Shown here in pieces: positions 34,577-45,366 of a stretch of DNA of 64,000 nucleotides (positions are counted from its first letter, which is position 1; each line of letters starts with the position of its first letter). The DNA comes from Bacteroidales bacterium (GTDB taxonomy: Bacteria; Bacteroidota; Bacteroidia; Bacteroidales; F082), in assembly GCA_017460915.1 (NCBI GenBank), contig JAFUAA010000046.1, positions 1 through 64,000 of the forward strand, given 5' to 3'. Both the position numbers and the translations under genes were made by a program. The notes beneath the pieces are model-generated. The model was not told where the DNA came from. It saw only the letters and a list, made by a program, of their open reading frames with translations, and did no database searches.

Positions 34577-35101
34577 ATGAAACACACAATACTGATTATC
34601 ATCACTTTGCTATTTTCCAGCATGGCTTTAGCACAACAGACCTACGACACCGATTTCACCCAAACCCACGTCATGAAGATTTCGGGCAAGACGAAAAACA
34701 AGGCGGGACATCTCGTCTTCAACGGCAGCGACCAACTCTCCATGCAATACACCACTCCAGAAAGCGAGTATTTTATCATCGATGGTAACATGGTGAAAAT
34801 CAACATGGATGGCAAGAAAGCCGAACTTGACTCCGAAAAGGTAAAGATGGTGAAGCTGCAACGCTCGACGTTACTCAACTGCCTCTTGGGCAACTGGGAG
34901 CAAGCCGCCCAGGACAACAACGCCGACCTCACCGTCAGCGAAGAAAAAGGGCAACGCACCGTGCTCATCAAAGCCAAAGGCAAAGTGCCGAGAGGCGGCT
35001 ACAACTCCGTCGAAATGACCTACAACATGGCTGACGGGAAGATGACCAAATTGGTTCTAGAAGAGGCCATCGGCGTGGTCAACACATATGAAATCAAATG
35101 A
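34577..35101 (+). CDS. LolA-like outer-membrane lipoprotein carrier family protein
   Basis: A 174-residue protein with a signal peptide (ending SSMALAQ). The body is a half-barrel of LolA type (VMKISGKTKNKAGHLVFNGS, YFIIDGNMVKINMDGKKA, VLIKAKGKVPRGGYNSVEMT, MTKLVLEEAIGVVNTYEIK). LolA homologues carry lipoproteins or lipids across the periplasm. Its position behind an MMPL exporter suggests it hands on, or takes, the exporter's substrate; this is inference. The short distance and common strand indicate one transcript. The longer upstream frame overlapping the exporter is not coding. Confidence 0.82.
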   Translation: MKHTILIIITLLFSSMALAQQTYDTDFTQTHVMKISGKTKNKAGHLVFNGSDQLSMQYTTPESEYFIIDGNMVKINMDGKKAELDSEKVKMVKLQRSTLLNCLLGNWEQAAQDNNADLTVSEEKGQRTVLIKAKGKVPRGGYNSVEMTYNMADGKMTKLVLEEAIGVVNTYEIK

Positions 35102-35159
35102 TTTGCCCGTGTTGAGGTTTGCTCATCGTCGAGGCATCCGCTGCACAGCTTTGCCTCAT

Positions 35160-38126
35160 TCATTCTGGAATGGGGTAAGCCTGATACAGAATGTCGTGCA
35201 AAGCCGTTCTGATGCCTGTCCTGACCAACTTGTTAGGCTCGGCATCAGGATAAACGCGATTCGACAAGAATATGATAATCAAATCGTTGGCTGGATCGGC
35301 CCAAACGAAGGTCCCCGTGAATCCCGTATGGCCGAAACCCCGCATTGAGCCCAACTTGGAAGCCGTACATGAGCCTTTCTTGTTAAGAGGCAACTTATCG
35401 AAACCTATGCCTCTCCTATTGTCGTTGCTGGCAGCGAAAGGAGCTTTCGTGAAATAGCGCACCGTTTCAGGCTTCAGGTATCGCACCCCTTGACAGGTGC
35501 CTTCGTCGAGCAACATTTGCATCAATGCTGCCAAGTCATGGGCGTTCGCAAACAAGCCCGCATGACCCGCCACGCCACCAAACATGGCTGCCGCTTGGTC
35601 GTGCACATCACCCCAAATCAGCTGCTTACGGAAGACGGTGTCGTTCTCCGTCGGGGCGATTTGCTCGCGAGTGAAATGGTTCAGAGGCTGGTAGCAGATG
35701 TGATTCAGATTCATGGGAGCATAGTATTTTTCGTTCAGGTAGTCCTCAATGTTCTGGTTGGTGAGCATTTTCACGATTTTGGGCATGTAATAAAAGCCCA
35801 TATCGCTGTAAAGATACTTCTTCTTCCCCAAAACCGTCTTCGAGACGGAATCGAAAATCCGATCCTCGTAGTCATTAATAAGATAAAGGTTTTCGGCCAC
35901 CCTAACACTATGGTTTTCATCCAATTGGTCACTATAGAATTCCTCCATGGGGCCGTTTTCATCCACTGTTACCTTATAAAAAGGCACCCAAGCTTTCAGT
36001 CCGGCTTGATGGGTCATAATGTCGATGAGCTTCAGTTTGCCATGCGCTTTCCCTTTCAAATAGGGGAAAAAATCGGCCAGAGTCTTGTTCAAGTCAATCA
36101 ATCCGTCGTCATATAACTTCATGATAGCCAATGTAGAAGCAAAAATCTTAGTGCACGAGGCAATGTCGTAAATGTCGTCGGGCCGCACCTTGTGTCCACC
36201 ATCATAGGTGAAGTTGCCAAAGCACTTGTCGTACACCACATTGCCGTCTTTCATCGCCACAATCTGACATCCAGGATAGGCTCTATTACGAATACCCGCA
36301 CGCGCCACAGAGTCGAGCCTTGAAACGTATTTTTCATCCAAGACACCCGTTGAAGCAGGTGTAACCATTTCATTTTGCACTGGTTGAACACCCTTCGACG
36401 GGATTTCCTTTGAAGGCAAAACATGGACTTTCTTTTCTGGAGCTATCGCCACCAAACCGTCGTCGCACTTGAATTTGTTCGTCGAAACGGGCAAAGTGCC
36501 TTTGGCCTCAAGCTCACCTGATAGCAGCCTCACCACGGCGTCGACGGCAGGTACTTCATCCTGATAAGCCACCACCAAGCCTTTCACGCTGTTGTTGACA
36601 CGAAACATATCCAAGGCATAGGGACAGGCAAACAAGTTGAGAATCACGTCGTTCTGTGCGACCAAACGATTGAAGAACTTCACCGTCTCATCGTTGATGC
36701 CATAGTTTTTGTTAGCGAACATCGTTGTCTTCTCAATGCTGACCACCACCAAATCGAAAGTCTCCAGTTGCTTCAGCCATTCCGCCGACTTGCTGCCAAT
36801 GTTTTCCTTAGTGGCGACAAAGGATTTGGTGGCGAACCCTCTCTCTATCAAGCCGTTATTCACATCGTTTTTGGTGTTGCCAATCGTCACTACCGCGATT
36901 TTCTTGTTGTTGGCCAAGGGAATCACTTGATCTTCATTACGCAACAAAGTTACGGCCTCTTCATACAGTTGATAACGCAAATCGAGGTAGGATTTCTTTT
37001 TCAAATCATCCATCAGATTGGCCGTTGAAACCGGTTGGTAGCGATTTAAGCCTGCGCGATACTTGTAGCGCAAGATTTTTTTGCAGCTCTCCTCCACTCT
37101 GGCAGCTGCTTGAGGGTCACGCTCCGCCGCTGCTTTGATGGTCTTGATGGCAAACGGCACATCGGTAGGCAAGATCAGCACGTCGTTGCCGGCCATGAAC
37201 GCCACATATGGCACGCTGTCCTGGCGCACTTTCTCCGAAACGCCTTTCATATCCAAACCATCGGTGAAAATCAGACCTTCAAAGCCCATTTCCTCTTTCA
37301 GCAAATCCGTCACAACGCCACGCGACAAAGAGGATGAAGTGTTCTTCACTTTTTCAATGGCGGGAAAATACAAATGCCCGACCATCGCGCCATTCACACC
37401 TTGTTCGATCATATGGCGAAAAGGCGCCAGCTCAATGTCGCTCACCTCTTCCATCGTGCGGGTTACGGTGGGCAAAGTCATATGCGAGTCAGACGCCGTA
37501 TTGCCGTGTCCCGGAAAATGCTTCATCGAGGTAATCAAGCCTTTGCTTTGCATTCCGAGCGCATAGGCAGCACCTTTCTCGCCCACTTTTCGTGGGTCTT
37601 CTCCAAAACTCCTCATGCCAATGATAGGGTTCGCCGGATTGGAATTAACATCCACCACCGGCGCAAAGTTGACGTGAATGCCCATTCTTTGACATTGTTC
37701 CGCCACCTGCTCGCCCATCTCATATAAGAGTTCGTCGTCAGAAATGGCGCCCAAAGTCATCTGATAGGGATAAGACAAGGACTTCTTCACACGCATACCC
37801 AAGCCCCATTCAGCATCAATGCTGACCATCAAAGGCGTTTGTGCAAGCGCTTGCCAATCATTGGTTTGCTTCACTTGCGCCTCGGCATCGGCACGGAAGA
37901 AACACACGCCGCCGATGTTATACTTTTTAATGTATTGCGCCACATTTTCATAAAAAGGCTTGTCGGGCTGGTTGGCACGCATACAAATCAACTGAGCCAC
38001 TCGCTGCTCCAAAGTCAGGCTGTTGTAAACAGAATCAACCCAACGCGTTTCAGCGTCTTGGGCAAAGCATTGTGTGGCTGAAAAAGCCAACACAAAGAAA
38101 GCAAATAAGCGTTTTTTGATATTCAT
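35160..38126 (-). CDS. Fused glycoside hydrolase family 3 (NagZ-like) and serine beta-lactamase-type hydrolase
   Basis: A 988-residue secreted protein (signal ends TQCFAQ). Residues about 25-380 are a GH3 TIM barrel of NagZ type with VNFAPVVDVNSNP, GMRSFGEDPRKVG, the KHFPGHGNTASDSH loop carrying the catalytic His, and FTDGLDMKG with the nucleophile Asp. A GH3 C-domain-like region follows to about 600. Residues about 615-985 are a beta-lactamase/DD-peptidase fold: SxxK as SCTKIF, Tyr motif YSDMGFYYM and a KTG-like HTGFTG. It probably removes GlcNAc and then cleaves peptide or ester bonds in cell-wall fragments. Such fusions are known in Bacteroidetes. It lies 31 bases after the TlpA-like gene. 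The start at MNIKKRLFAFF is chosen for its signal. Confidence 0.9.
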   Translation of the reverse strand: MNIKKRLFAFFVLAFSATQCFAQDAETRWVDSVYNSLTLEQRVAQLICMRANQPDKPFYENVAQYIKKYNIGGVCFFRADAEAQVKQTNDWQALAQTPLMVSIDAEWGLGMRVKKSLSYPYQMTLGAISDDELLYEMGEQVAEQCQRMGIHVNFAPVVDVNSNPANPIIGMRSFGEDPRKVGEKGAAYALGMQSKGLITSMKHFPGHGNTASDSHMTLPTVTRTMEEVSDIELAPFRHMIEQGVNGAMVGHLYFPAIEKVKNTSSSLSRGVVTDLLKEEMGFEGLIFTDGLDMKGVSEKVRQDSVPYVAFMAGNDVLILPTDVPFAIKTIKAAAERDPQAAARVEESCKKILRYKYRAGLNRYQPVSTANLMDDLKKKSYLDLRYQLYEEAVTLLRNEDQVIPLANNKKIAVVTIGNTKNDVNNGLIERGFATKSFVATKENIGSKSAEWLKQLETFDLVVVSIEKTTMFANKNYGINDETVKFFNRLVAQNDVILNLFACPYALDMFRVNNSVKGLVVAYQDEVPAVDAVVRLLSGELEAKGTLPVSTNKFKCDDGLVAIAPEKKVHVLPSKEIPSKGVQPVQNEMVTPASTGVLDEKYVSRLDSVARAGIRNRAYPGCQIVAMKDGNVVYDKCFGNFTYDGGHKVRPDDIYDIASCTKIFASTLAIMKLYDDGLIDLNKTLADFFPYLKGKAHGKLKLIDIMTHQAGLKAWVPFYKVTVDENGPMEEFYSDQLDENHSVRVAENLYLINDYEDRIFDSVSKTVLGKKKYLYSDMGFYYMPKIVKMLTNQNIEDYLNEKYYAPMNLNHICYQPLNHFTREQIAPTENDTVFRKQLIWGDVHDQAAAMFGGVAGHAGLFANAHDLAALMQMLLDEGTCQGVRYLKPETVRYFTKAPFAASNDNRRGIGFDKLPLNKKGSCTASKLGSMRGFGHTGFTGTFVWADPANDLIIIFLSNRVYPDAEPNKLVRTGIRTALHDILYQAYPIPE

Positions 38127-38157
38127 AATTACATTATTTTCAATAAGAAATATCACT

Positions 38158-38976
38158 TTATTTCAACCATTCCTTTAATTCTTGCCAATCGTAAGGTTTG
38201 CATACGATGTTCTTATTTTCATCCAATACAAAAACCGTAGGTGTGGACGTGACATGATAATCCAAAAAGACTTCACTATCCCAACGCAAATCATCATAAA
38301 AATGGTATCCTGGCAAGCGCATTTTTTTTACCATAGCATTTACGTCGTCAAGATTATCAGCCAAAGCAAACGTAACCAATTCAAAATCAGTTTCCAATTT
38401 GAGCTTTTTTCTGATTTGGTTCAGGAAGTCGTGGCAATACTCGCAGTCCGTCGACCAAAAAACGACAACTATACGCTGTGCATTAGACGCATGAATACCA
38501 TAGGTTTCTCCATCAATGGTAACACCAGAAAAATCAGGTGCTTTTGCCCCAACACGAACCTTTTGATAGGGTTCGGCGATGGAATCCAAACGCATTCCTT
38601 CTTCGATAGTAATCTCGCCTTCAGCAAGTTGCGGATAATTCAGAAGGAAATCCGTTACATTATCCCGTCCCAGATTTGAATAGCCATTTAGGGCAAAATC
38701 CAGAATATATTCATACATCCTCATATTCACTTTGGCCTTCCCGAGGACAACTTTCAGTCCCTCAATAGACAGACTGTCAAAGTGTTGCTCATCGCCATCG
38801 GTAAACGAAAAGAAAAAACCAATCAATTTATCCGACAAATTTCGCGACCCAATCAAAGTCGAATCGCTGAAATCCACGTCGTCCCAACAAGCTCGCAAGG
38901 TTTCCGTCTGAGCCATCATCGAACGCCATGAAGGAACGAGAACAAACATCAAAACTATACGTATTAACCTTTTCAT
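38158..38976 (-). CDS. TlpA-like thioredoxin-fold protein (DUF5106 type)
   Basis: A 272-residue exported protein (signal ends RSMMAQ). The N-terminal helical half (about 25-135) is of the kind found before thioredoxin folds in Bacteroidetes. The C-terminal half is a thioredoxin domain: VGAKAPDFSGVTIDG, the active-site CEYC in VVFWSTDCEYCHDF, and cis-Pro in TSTPTVFVLDENKNIV. It probably reduces or exchanges disulfides in the periplasm. It precedes the GH3/beta-lactamase gene by 31 bases, so the two are probably co-transcribed. Base use here is slightly more AT-rich than in the surroundings. Confidence 0.82.
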   Translation of the reverse strand: MKRLIRIVLMFVLVPSWRSMMAQTETLRACWDDVDFSDSTLIGSRNLSDKLIGFFFSFTDGDEQHFDSLSIEGLKVVLGKAKVNMRMYEYILDFALNGYSNLGRDNVTDFLLNYPQLAEGEITIEEGMRLDSIAEPYQKVRVGAKAPDFSGVTIDGETYGIHASNAQRIVVVFWSTDCEYCHDFLNQIRKKLKLETDFELVTFALADNLDDVNAMVKKMRLPGYHFYDDLRWDSEVFLDYHVTSTPTVFVLDENKNIVCKPYDWQELKEWLK

Positions 38977-38999
38977 ACTCTTTGTTTTATACTATCCGA

Positions 39000-39596
39000 T
39001 TAAACATCCAACTTCAACTGAATCGCCATATTGAAAGTCATGCGATGCAATGGCGTAGTGCCAAAGTTTGCGATGGCTTTTTTATGCTCGGGAGTTGGAT
39101 AGCCTTTGTTTTTCTTCCAATTGTAAACGGGATATTGCTCGCCATATTGCTCCATCATCATATCCCTTGTGGTCTTGGCCAAGATGGAAGCTGCCGCAAT
39201 GGACTGATACTTAGCGTCGCCCCCAACGATGCACACGTGTTTCACCTTCTTGTAAGGATTGAAACGATTCCCATCAATCAAGAGCAATTCGGGTTGAAGT
39301 GTCAGTTCATCCAAAGCCCTGTGCATTGCTAAAAATGAAGCATTTAGGATATTGATTTCATCAATTTCCTGCGCCGTTACGATGCCGATGCCATACGACA
39401 CAGCCTCCTGTATTACCATTTCGCGCAATTGCATCCTTTTTTTCTCCGTAAGCTGCTTGGAATCATTGAGTTCCGGAAAATCAGCGTTTTTTTTTAAAAT
39501 CACCGCAGCAGCCACCACAGGACCGGCCAGACAGCCTCTGCCCGCCTCGTCGCAACCTGCTTCAATCAATTCAGAATAATGTGTCAGCAAGCCCAT
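39000..39596 (-). CDS. rnhB: Ribonuclease HII
   Basis: A 198-residue RNase HII. The catalytic Asp-Glu pair is in [18 protein letters not shown] (about 12-29), with further acidic residues in LLIDGNRF (about 107) and [13 protein letters not shown]. It cleaves RNA in RNA-DNA hybrids and at single ribonucleotides in DNA. Length matches the family. It lies 3 bases downstream of the DUF6427 gene in a row with purD, all on the minus strand, suggesting an operon purD-DUF6427-rnhB. The start is set by [19 protein letters not shown], close to the family norm. Confidence 0.93.
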   Translation of the reverse strand: MGLLTHYSELIEAGCDEAGRGCLAGPVVAAAVILKKNADFPELNDSKQLTEKKRMQLREMVIQEAVSYGIGIVTAQEIDEINILNASFLAMHRALDELTLQPELLLIDGNRFNPYKKVKHVCIVGGDAKYQSIAAASILAKTTRDMMMEQYGEQYPVYNWKKNKGYPTPEHKKAIANFGTTPLHRMTFNMAIQLKLDV

Positions 39597-39599
39597 GAT

Positions 39600-40583
39600 T
39601 CAAATCAGTTTGAAATAATAATGATTGGCAAACACGGCAATCAGAAACACAACCAAAAACAAATTGGCCCATCCAGTATTGTTGATATACGAGAAAGCGT
39701 ATGACACCAAGATAGATAAAACAATGAATATCAATCCGTTCATCAAGACATTACCGCTCAAAAACAACAACAGAACAGCAAATGCCAGCATGATATAGGT
39801 CATCGAAATCTTGCTTCTCACCGCCACTGTTTTCTCGAAATTGGCATTGACTCCCCCGAACATCAGGAACATTGTCGAAGCAAAAAGGACAACTAAAAGA
39901 ATGATTGTCTTTAGGTTAAAACCTTTCACCGAAAAATGGATCGAGGTGAAATAGTCTGAATAGCCATGAATCAACATGTTGAAGTCACCAAACAAGAACA
40001 TTCCCACGAGGAAAACAAAGTAGGCAAAAAGAAACCCGAATAAGGGCACTAATTGTAGCCGCAGCGAGCCGTTTTTAGCCATGGGCAACGCAATGATCAT
40101 CCACAGAACCAACACGATAGCAGGAAAATAGCACATGGAGGCCAATGCCAAGAATACACCGGCCTTCACTAAATTCAGTTCTGGATTGGGAAGCTGATAT
40201 GCATCAAACAAATTCTTGATTACCAATAAGATGAAAAGTACAGACAAGGCAAAAGGATAGAAATTGGTTTGCGTACACGTAAGGCTCATCAACAAAACGA
40301 AAACAAATGCACCCATTGTACTCACCTTGCCCGCAATCTGGTTTTTGATCAACAACGAGTTGAATATCAATGTCTCAAGCATCAAAAGCAGAAAAGCAAA
40401 AGCATGTTGAAGGATGGGCGAATAGCTCAGCCAATGATCAGCCAAGTTGTAGATGGGTGTCACAGGATTGGTCAAGCCCGTGGTCATTTTTCCTGACGCA
40501 AATGTTGGAATCCACAAGGCGATAGCCATCAACGCAATCACCACATACTGAATGGCATAGCTTTGTCTGAAAAACTTAATCAT
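39600..40583 (-). CDS. DUF6427 family polytopic membrane protein
   Basis: A 327-residue protein with about ten membrane helices (QYVVIALMAIALWIP, AFAFLLLMLETLIFN, GAFVFVLLMSLTC, ALSVLFILLVIKNLF, GVFLALASMCYFPAIVLVLW, LFGFLFAYFVFLVGMFLFG, TIILLVVLFASTMFL and others). It starts MIKFFRQSYAIQYVV. This protein recurs beside purD in Bacteroidetes and is listed as DUF6427. No function is established. Its ATG overlaps the purD stop (40580-40583), so translation is coupled. Confidence 0.8.
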   Translation of the reverse strand: MIKFFRQSYAIQYVVIALMAIALWIPTFASGKMTTGLTNPVTPIYNLADHWLSYSPILQHAFAFLLLMLETLIFNSLLIKNQIAGKVSTMGAFVFVLLMSLTCTQTNFYPFALSVLFILLVIKNLFDAYQLPNPELNLVKAGVFLALASMCYFPAIVLVLWMIIALPMAKNGSLRLQLVPLFGFLFAYFVFLVGMFLFGDFNMLIHGYSDYFTSIHFSVKGFNLKTIILLVVLFASTMFLMFGGVNANFEKTVAVRSKISMTYIMLAFAVLLLFLSGNVLMNGLIFIVLSILVSYAFSYINNTGWANLFLVVFLIAVFANHYYFKLI

Positions 40584-41950
40584 TGTAGTTTCATTAAATC
40601 AAGTCCGATGTCGTGGCGGTAGTTGGCTCCTTCAAAATGAATCTTTTCCACCTCTCGGTAAGCCAAATTTCGTGCTTCCTCAATGGAATGGCCGTGAGCC
40701 GTCACAGCAATGACGCGACCACCTGACGTAACCACTTCGTTATCAGCGTTGAAAGATGTTCCCGCATGGAATGCCACAACGTCTTTCAAGCCTTCCAAGC
40801 CGTTCAATACTTTCCCTTTCTCATAGGCGTCAGGGTAGCCGCCCGAAACCATCATCACCGTGACTGCGGTCTTTTCGCTCTTGGCATAATGCACTTCATT
40901 CAGGCAACCGTCAGCGCAAGCATGGAGCAAATCCACGAAGTCGCCTTCGATGCGGGTCATTACAGCCTCGGTTTCTGGGTCGCCCATGCGCACGTTGTAC
41001 TCGATGACGTAAGGATTGCCGCTGTCGTTCATCAAACCCAAGAAAATGAAGCCTTTATAGTTGATTCCTTCCGCCTTAAAGCCTTTTAAAGTCGGCTTTA
41101 CGATACTATCTTCCACCCGATTTAGGAACTCCTGCGTGCAGAACGGCACTGGTGAAACCGCGCCCATGCCGCCTGTGTTCAAACCTGTGTCGCCGTCGCC
41201 GATGCGCTTGTAGTCCTTGGCTTCGGGCAACAAAACATAGTGCTCGCCGTCAGTCAAAACGAAAACGGAAACCTCAATGCCTTTCAGGAATTCCTCGATG
41301 ACCACCGTCGCCGAGGCTGAACCGAACTTGCCGTCAAGCATCTTGCCCAATTCCTCCTTGGCTTCTTGCAAGTCGTTGATAATCAATACACCTTTACCAG
41401 CAGCGAGACCATTGGCCTTCAGGACATACGGTGCTTTCAGGCTTTCAAGGAAACAACAGCCAGCTTCCAAATTCCCTTTGTTGACTTTGAAGCATTTTGC
41501 CGTTGGGATGCCATATTTTTCCATAAAGTCCTTGGCAAAAGCCTTCGAACCTTCAAGTTGCGCGCCGCGTTTGTCGGGACCGATGATTTTCACCGCTTTC
41601 AGCGCTTCATCGGACTTGAAAAAGTCGACGATGCCATCCACCAAAGGTTGCTCTGGACCCACCACAACGAGGTTGATATTTTGCTTTAAGCAGAAGTCTT
41701 TTACGGATTCAAAATCAGAAGGTTTTATATTCACATTCATGCCCACATTTGCCGTTCCAGCATTGCCTGGGGCAATGTAAATGTGTGCGCCCTCGCTTTG
41801 CGCCAATTTCCACGCCAAAGCGTGCTCGCGTCCGCCCGAACCCAGCACCAACACGTTCCGTTGCACCATGGTGATATGCTGTCCCTGGACTTCCTTCCAA
41901 TCCACCGCATCTTTCTTGTTATCAGCGGGGTACATTATAATTTTTGCCAT
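40580..41950 (-). CDS. purD: Phosphoribosylamine--glycine ligase (GARS)
   Basis: Second step of de novo purine synthesis: phosphoribosylamine + glycine + ATP to GAR. The core begins NVLVLGSGGREHALAWKLAQ. ATP-grasp domain marks are GPDKRGAQLEGSKAFAKDFM, YVLKANGLAAGKGVLI, GDTGLNTGGMGAVSP and YNVRMGDPETEAVMTRIEGD. With ATG 41950 the protein has 456 residues, about 27 more than usual at the N-terminus (MAKIIMYPADNKKDAVDW). I prefer this start because an A-rich stretch precedes it; ATG 41869 would give the standard N-terminus. It follows the glycosyltransferase gene by 14 bases on the same strand. Confidence 0.93.
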   Translation of the reverse strand: MAKIIMYPADNKKDAVDWKEVQGQHITMVQRNVLVLGSGGREHALAWKLAQSEGAHIYIAPGNAGTANVGMNVNIKPSDFESVKDFCLKQNINLVVVGPEQPLVDGIVDFFKSDEALKAVKIIGPDKRGAQLEGSKAFAKDFMEKYGIPTAKCFKVNKGNLEAGCCFLESLKAPYVLKANGLAAGKGVLIINDLQEAKEELGKMLDGKFGSASATVVIEEFLKGIEVSVFVLTDGEHYVLLPEAKDYKRIGDGDTGLNTGGMGAVSPVPFCTQEFLNRVEDSIVKPTLKGFKAEGINYKGFIFLGLMNDSGNPYVIEYNVRMGDPETEAVMTRIEGDFVDLLHACADGCLNEVHYAKSEKTAVTVMMVSGGYPDAYEKGKVLNGLEGLKDVVAFHAGTSFNADNEVVTSGGRVIAVTAHGHSIEEARNLAYREVEKIHFEGANYRHDIGLDLMKLQ

Positions 41951-41964
41951 TTCTGTTTTGATTT

Positions 41965-43089
41965 TTATTCTTTTATCGCTTTCATCAAACAATTCCAAAT
42001 GCCATCGGCAGCATTGTCCCAAGAGAAATCTTGGGCGCGCTCGCGGCCTTTTGCTATTAGGGTTTCGCGCAGGTTTTCGTCCAGCATTTCGGTCATGCCC
42101 TCGGCAATGGAGGCCTCGCTGAACGGATCGACGAGCAAAGCCGCATCGTCGGCCACCTCAGGCATGGAGGTCACATTCGAGGTGATGACGGGCGTTTCGC
42201 ACTTGAACGCTTCCAAAATCGGGATGCCAAAACCCTCAAAATAAGACACATACACCGAAGCCATGGCCGCCGCCGTCACCTTGTGCAAATCCTCAGCGCT
42301 TAGGCGGCCTGCAAAAACGACCTCATCCTTGAAGCGCATAGAGCTATAAGCCTGCTCAATCGACTCCGACCACCAACGTTTCTCCCCTACAATCAGCAAC
42401 TTAACGTTGGATGGTGTTTGACTCTTGAACAAGTCGAAGGCCGTAAACAACCGAGCCAAGTTCTTGCGCGGATGCAACGAGCCGACAAACATATAATAAG
42501 GTTGCCCACCCGTGTATTTCGCACGGATGGCCTCTTGTTCCTCGTCGGAAATCGGCGCAAACTTCTCATTCACACCGTTATATGCCACATCAATCTTCTC
42601 TGGTTCAATGCCATAGCAATCGACAATGTCTTGTTTTGAGAACTCCGAAACTGTGACGATGCGTTTCGCCTTTCGCGCAAATTTGGGGAAGTATCTCTTG
42701 TAGTGCCAAAGGTGGATTTTCGGCATGTCCTTCGGGAAATGCTCGAAGTTAAGGTCATGGAATTGTGTGACTTGCGTCACTTTGCTCCGCAAGCTCAGAT
42801 AGCCATCGGGCGAGAAGAGCAAGTCGGGCTGGAGGCGTTTCAGCGCCTTCACGACCGAAAACTCGAAGAACCAAATGAACAGGAACGGATGCCGCGCCTG
42901 AGGAAACAGAACGACGGGTTTCACGTTGTCGGCAAAAAGGAACATCGGATCGGGATGGCGGTCGAAGATGAAGTAGAACTCCACTTCGGGATGGCTTTTG
43001 ACGATGCGGCGCAAGGTCTCAAACTCCACCCACCCGATGCCTTCCAGCTTGTCTTTCAGCAATAAACGTGCGTTGACAGCGATTTTCAT
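41965..43089 (-). CDS. GT4-type glycosyltransferase family 1 protein
   Basis: A 374-residue cytoplasmic GT-B enzyme. The N-domain contains VTQFHDLNFEHFPKDMP and RIVTVSEFSKQDIVDCYGI. The C-domain has the GT4 signature YYMFVGSLHPRKNLARLF, VVFAGRLSAEDLHKV, and the nucleotide-sugar Glu motif SYFEGFGIPILEAFKCETPV. It transfers an activated hexose to an unknown acceptor, likely a surface glycan. It lies between ahcY (12 bases upstream) and purD (14 bases downstream); no other glycan genes are nearby, so it is not clearly part of a polysaccharide locus. Confidence 0.88.
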   Translation of the reverse strand: MKIAVNARLLLKDKLEGIGWVEFETLRRIVKSHPEVEFYFIFDRHPDPMFLFADNVKPVVLFPQARHPFLFIWFFEFSVVKALKRLQPDLLFSPDGYLSLRSKVTQVTQFHDLNFEHFPKDMPKIHLWHYKRYFPKFARKAKRIVTVSEFSKQDIVDCYGIEPEKIDVAYNGVNEKFAPISDEEQEAIRAKYTGGQPYYMFVGSLHPRKNLARLFTAFDLFKSQTPSNVKLLIVGEKRWWSESIEQAYSSMRFKDEVVFAGRLSAEDLHKVTAAAMASVYVSYFEGFGIPILEAFKCETPVITSNVTSMPEVADDAALLVDPFSEASIAEGMTEMLDENLRETLIAKGRERAQDFSWDNAADGIWNCLMKAIKE

Positions 43090-43101
43090 GGCGAAAATCC
43101 A

Positions 43102-44532
<1,431 letters not shown>

Positions 44533-44600
44533 TATTTTAACTATTTTATTTATTGTTCAATATGAAATGGCAAATATACACAATTTTCCGTTGCGGCATG

Positions 44601-44626
44601 AAAAAAGCGGAGAAAACTTCTCCGCT
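44601..44626 (-). terminator. Rho-independent terminator
   Basis: On the minus strand GAGCGGAGAA, a short loop, TTCTCCGC and then TTTTTT. It ends the lipoprotein transcript (44725-46015) before ahcY. Confidence 0.85.
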
Positions 44627-44724
44627 CAATTTCAACATGAATTTTCATCAATGAATCACGAATTTACAAAAATTATTATTTATGAATAATTCATGATAAA
44701 TTCCTGATAATTCGTGTTCTACAA

Positions 44725-45366
44725 TCAATTTTGCAAGCGATACAACGTCAGTCTGTCATCAAGCGTGACCTGAATCAGGCCGTAATGCTTGGCGTAGAAG
44801 ATTTCCGTCGGGAAAAACTTGCTTTTCGGGTAGGCCAAATCAATGAGTTTGAGGTGCATCACGCCGTCGTATTCCACATCGTGTACCCAATATTGGTCGA
44901 TGTATTCCGCCTCAAAATCCATTTTGTCCACGTTGTAACCAGAGTCGTAACAACCTTGTGGGTAGAAATGGTCACCGTCGATTCGCATCCTGTATGAGGC
45001 CTCGCCGAGATACATCATGAAAAGGTCTGTGCCTTCGTGTTCGTCATCGCATTTGTAGGCTTCAATTGCCAAACTAAACCTCAAACTCTCTGTATATGAG
45101 GTAAATCCACTCTGATAAAGAGCCTCATGCATCGACTTTTCCGTCGTGACCCAAAGGAAGGAAGCGCTGTTCTCAAGCATGTCTTGCCTCATCGGATCCA
45201 GTCGAAACGAGTAGGAAATGCCGTTTTCGTCCTGCATCGTGAATCGGCTATTCGTGGTGTCGGCAAACCACTTGCGATTGTTGTCGTTCACATAGTAGTC
45301 CTTGGTCTTCACGCAAGAGGTCAATGCGACAGCCAACGCCATCAGAATCAGATGTTTATTCTTCAT
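44725..45366 (-). CDS. Lipoprotein of unknown function (second of a related pair)
   Basis: A 213-residue lipoprotein. MKNKHLILMALAVALTSCVK gives a lipobox with Cys 18. The mature part is beta-rich with aromatic residues (YSFRLDPMRQDMLENSASFL, FMMYLGEASYRMRIDG) and ends HYGLIQVTLDDRLTLYRLQN. Its C-terminal pattern resembles that of the upstream lipoprotein (a 'Y..HYGLI.V...' strand followed by a terminal strand), so the two may be distant paralogues. No known family recognised. The start overlaps the upstream gene's end by 11 bases, which suggests coupled translation. Confidence 0.75.
   Translation of the reverse strand: MKNKHLILMALAVALTSCVKTKDYYVNDNNRKWFADTTNSRFTMQDENGISYSFRLDPMRQDMLENSASFLWVTTEKSMHEALYQSGFTSYTESLRFSLAIEAYKCDDEHEGTDLFMMYLGEASYRMRIDGDHFYPQGCYDSGYNVDKMDFEAEYIDQYWVHDVEYDGVMHLKLIDLAYPKSKFFPTEIFYAKHYGLIQVTLDDRLTLYRLQN

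Noticed and set aside
32031..35101. Aryl polyene/flexirubin gene cluster
   Set aside because: Only the MMPL exporter and LolA-like gene are present; no ketosynthase, dehydratase or acyl carrier protein gene is seen.
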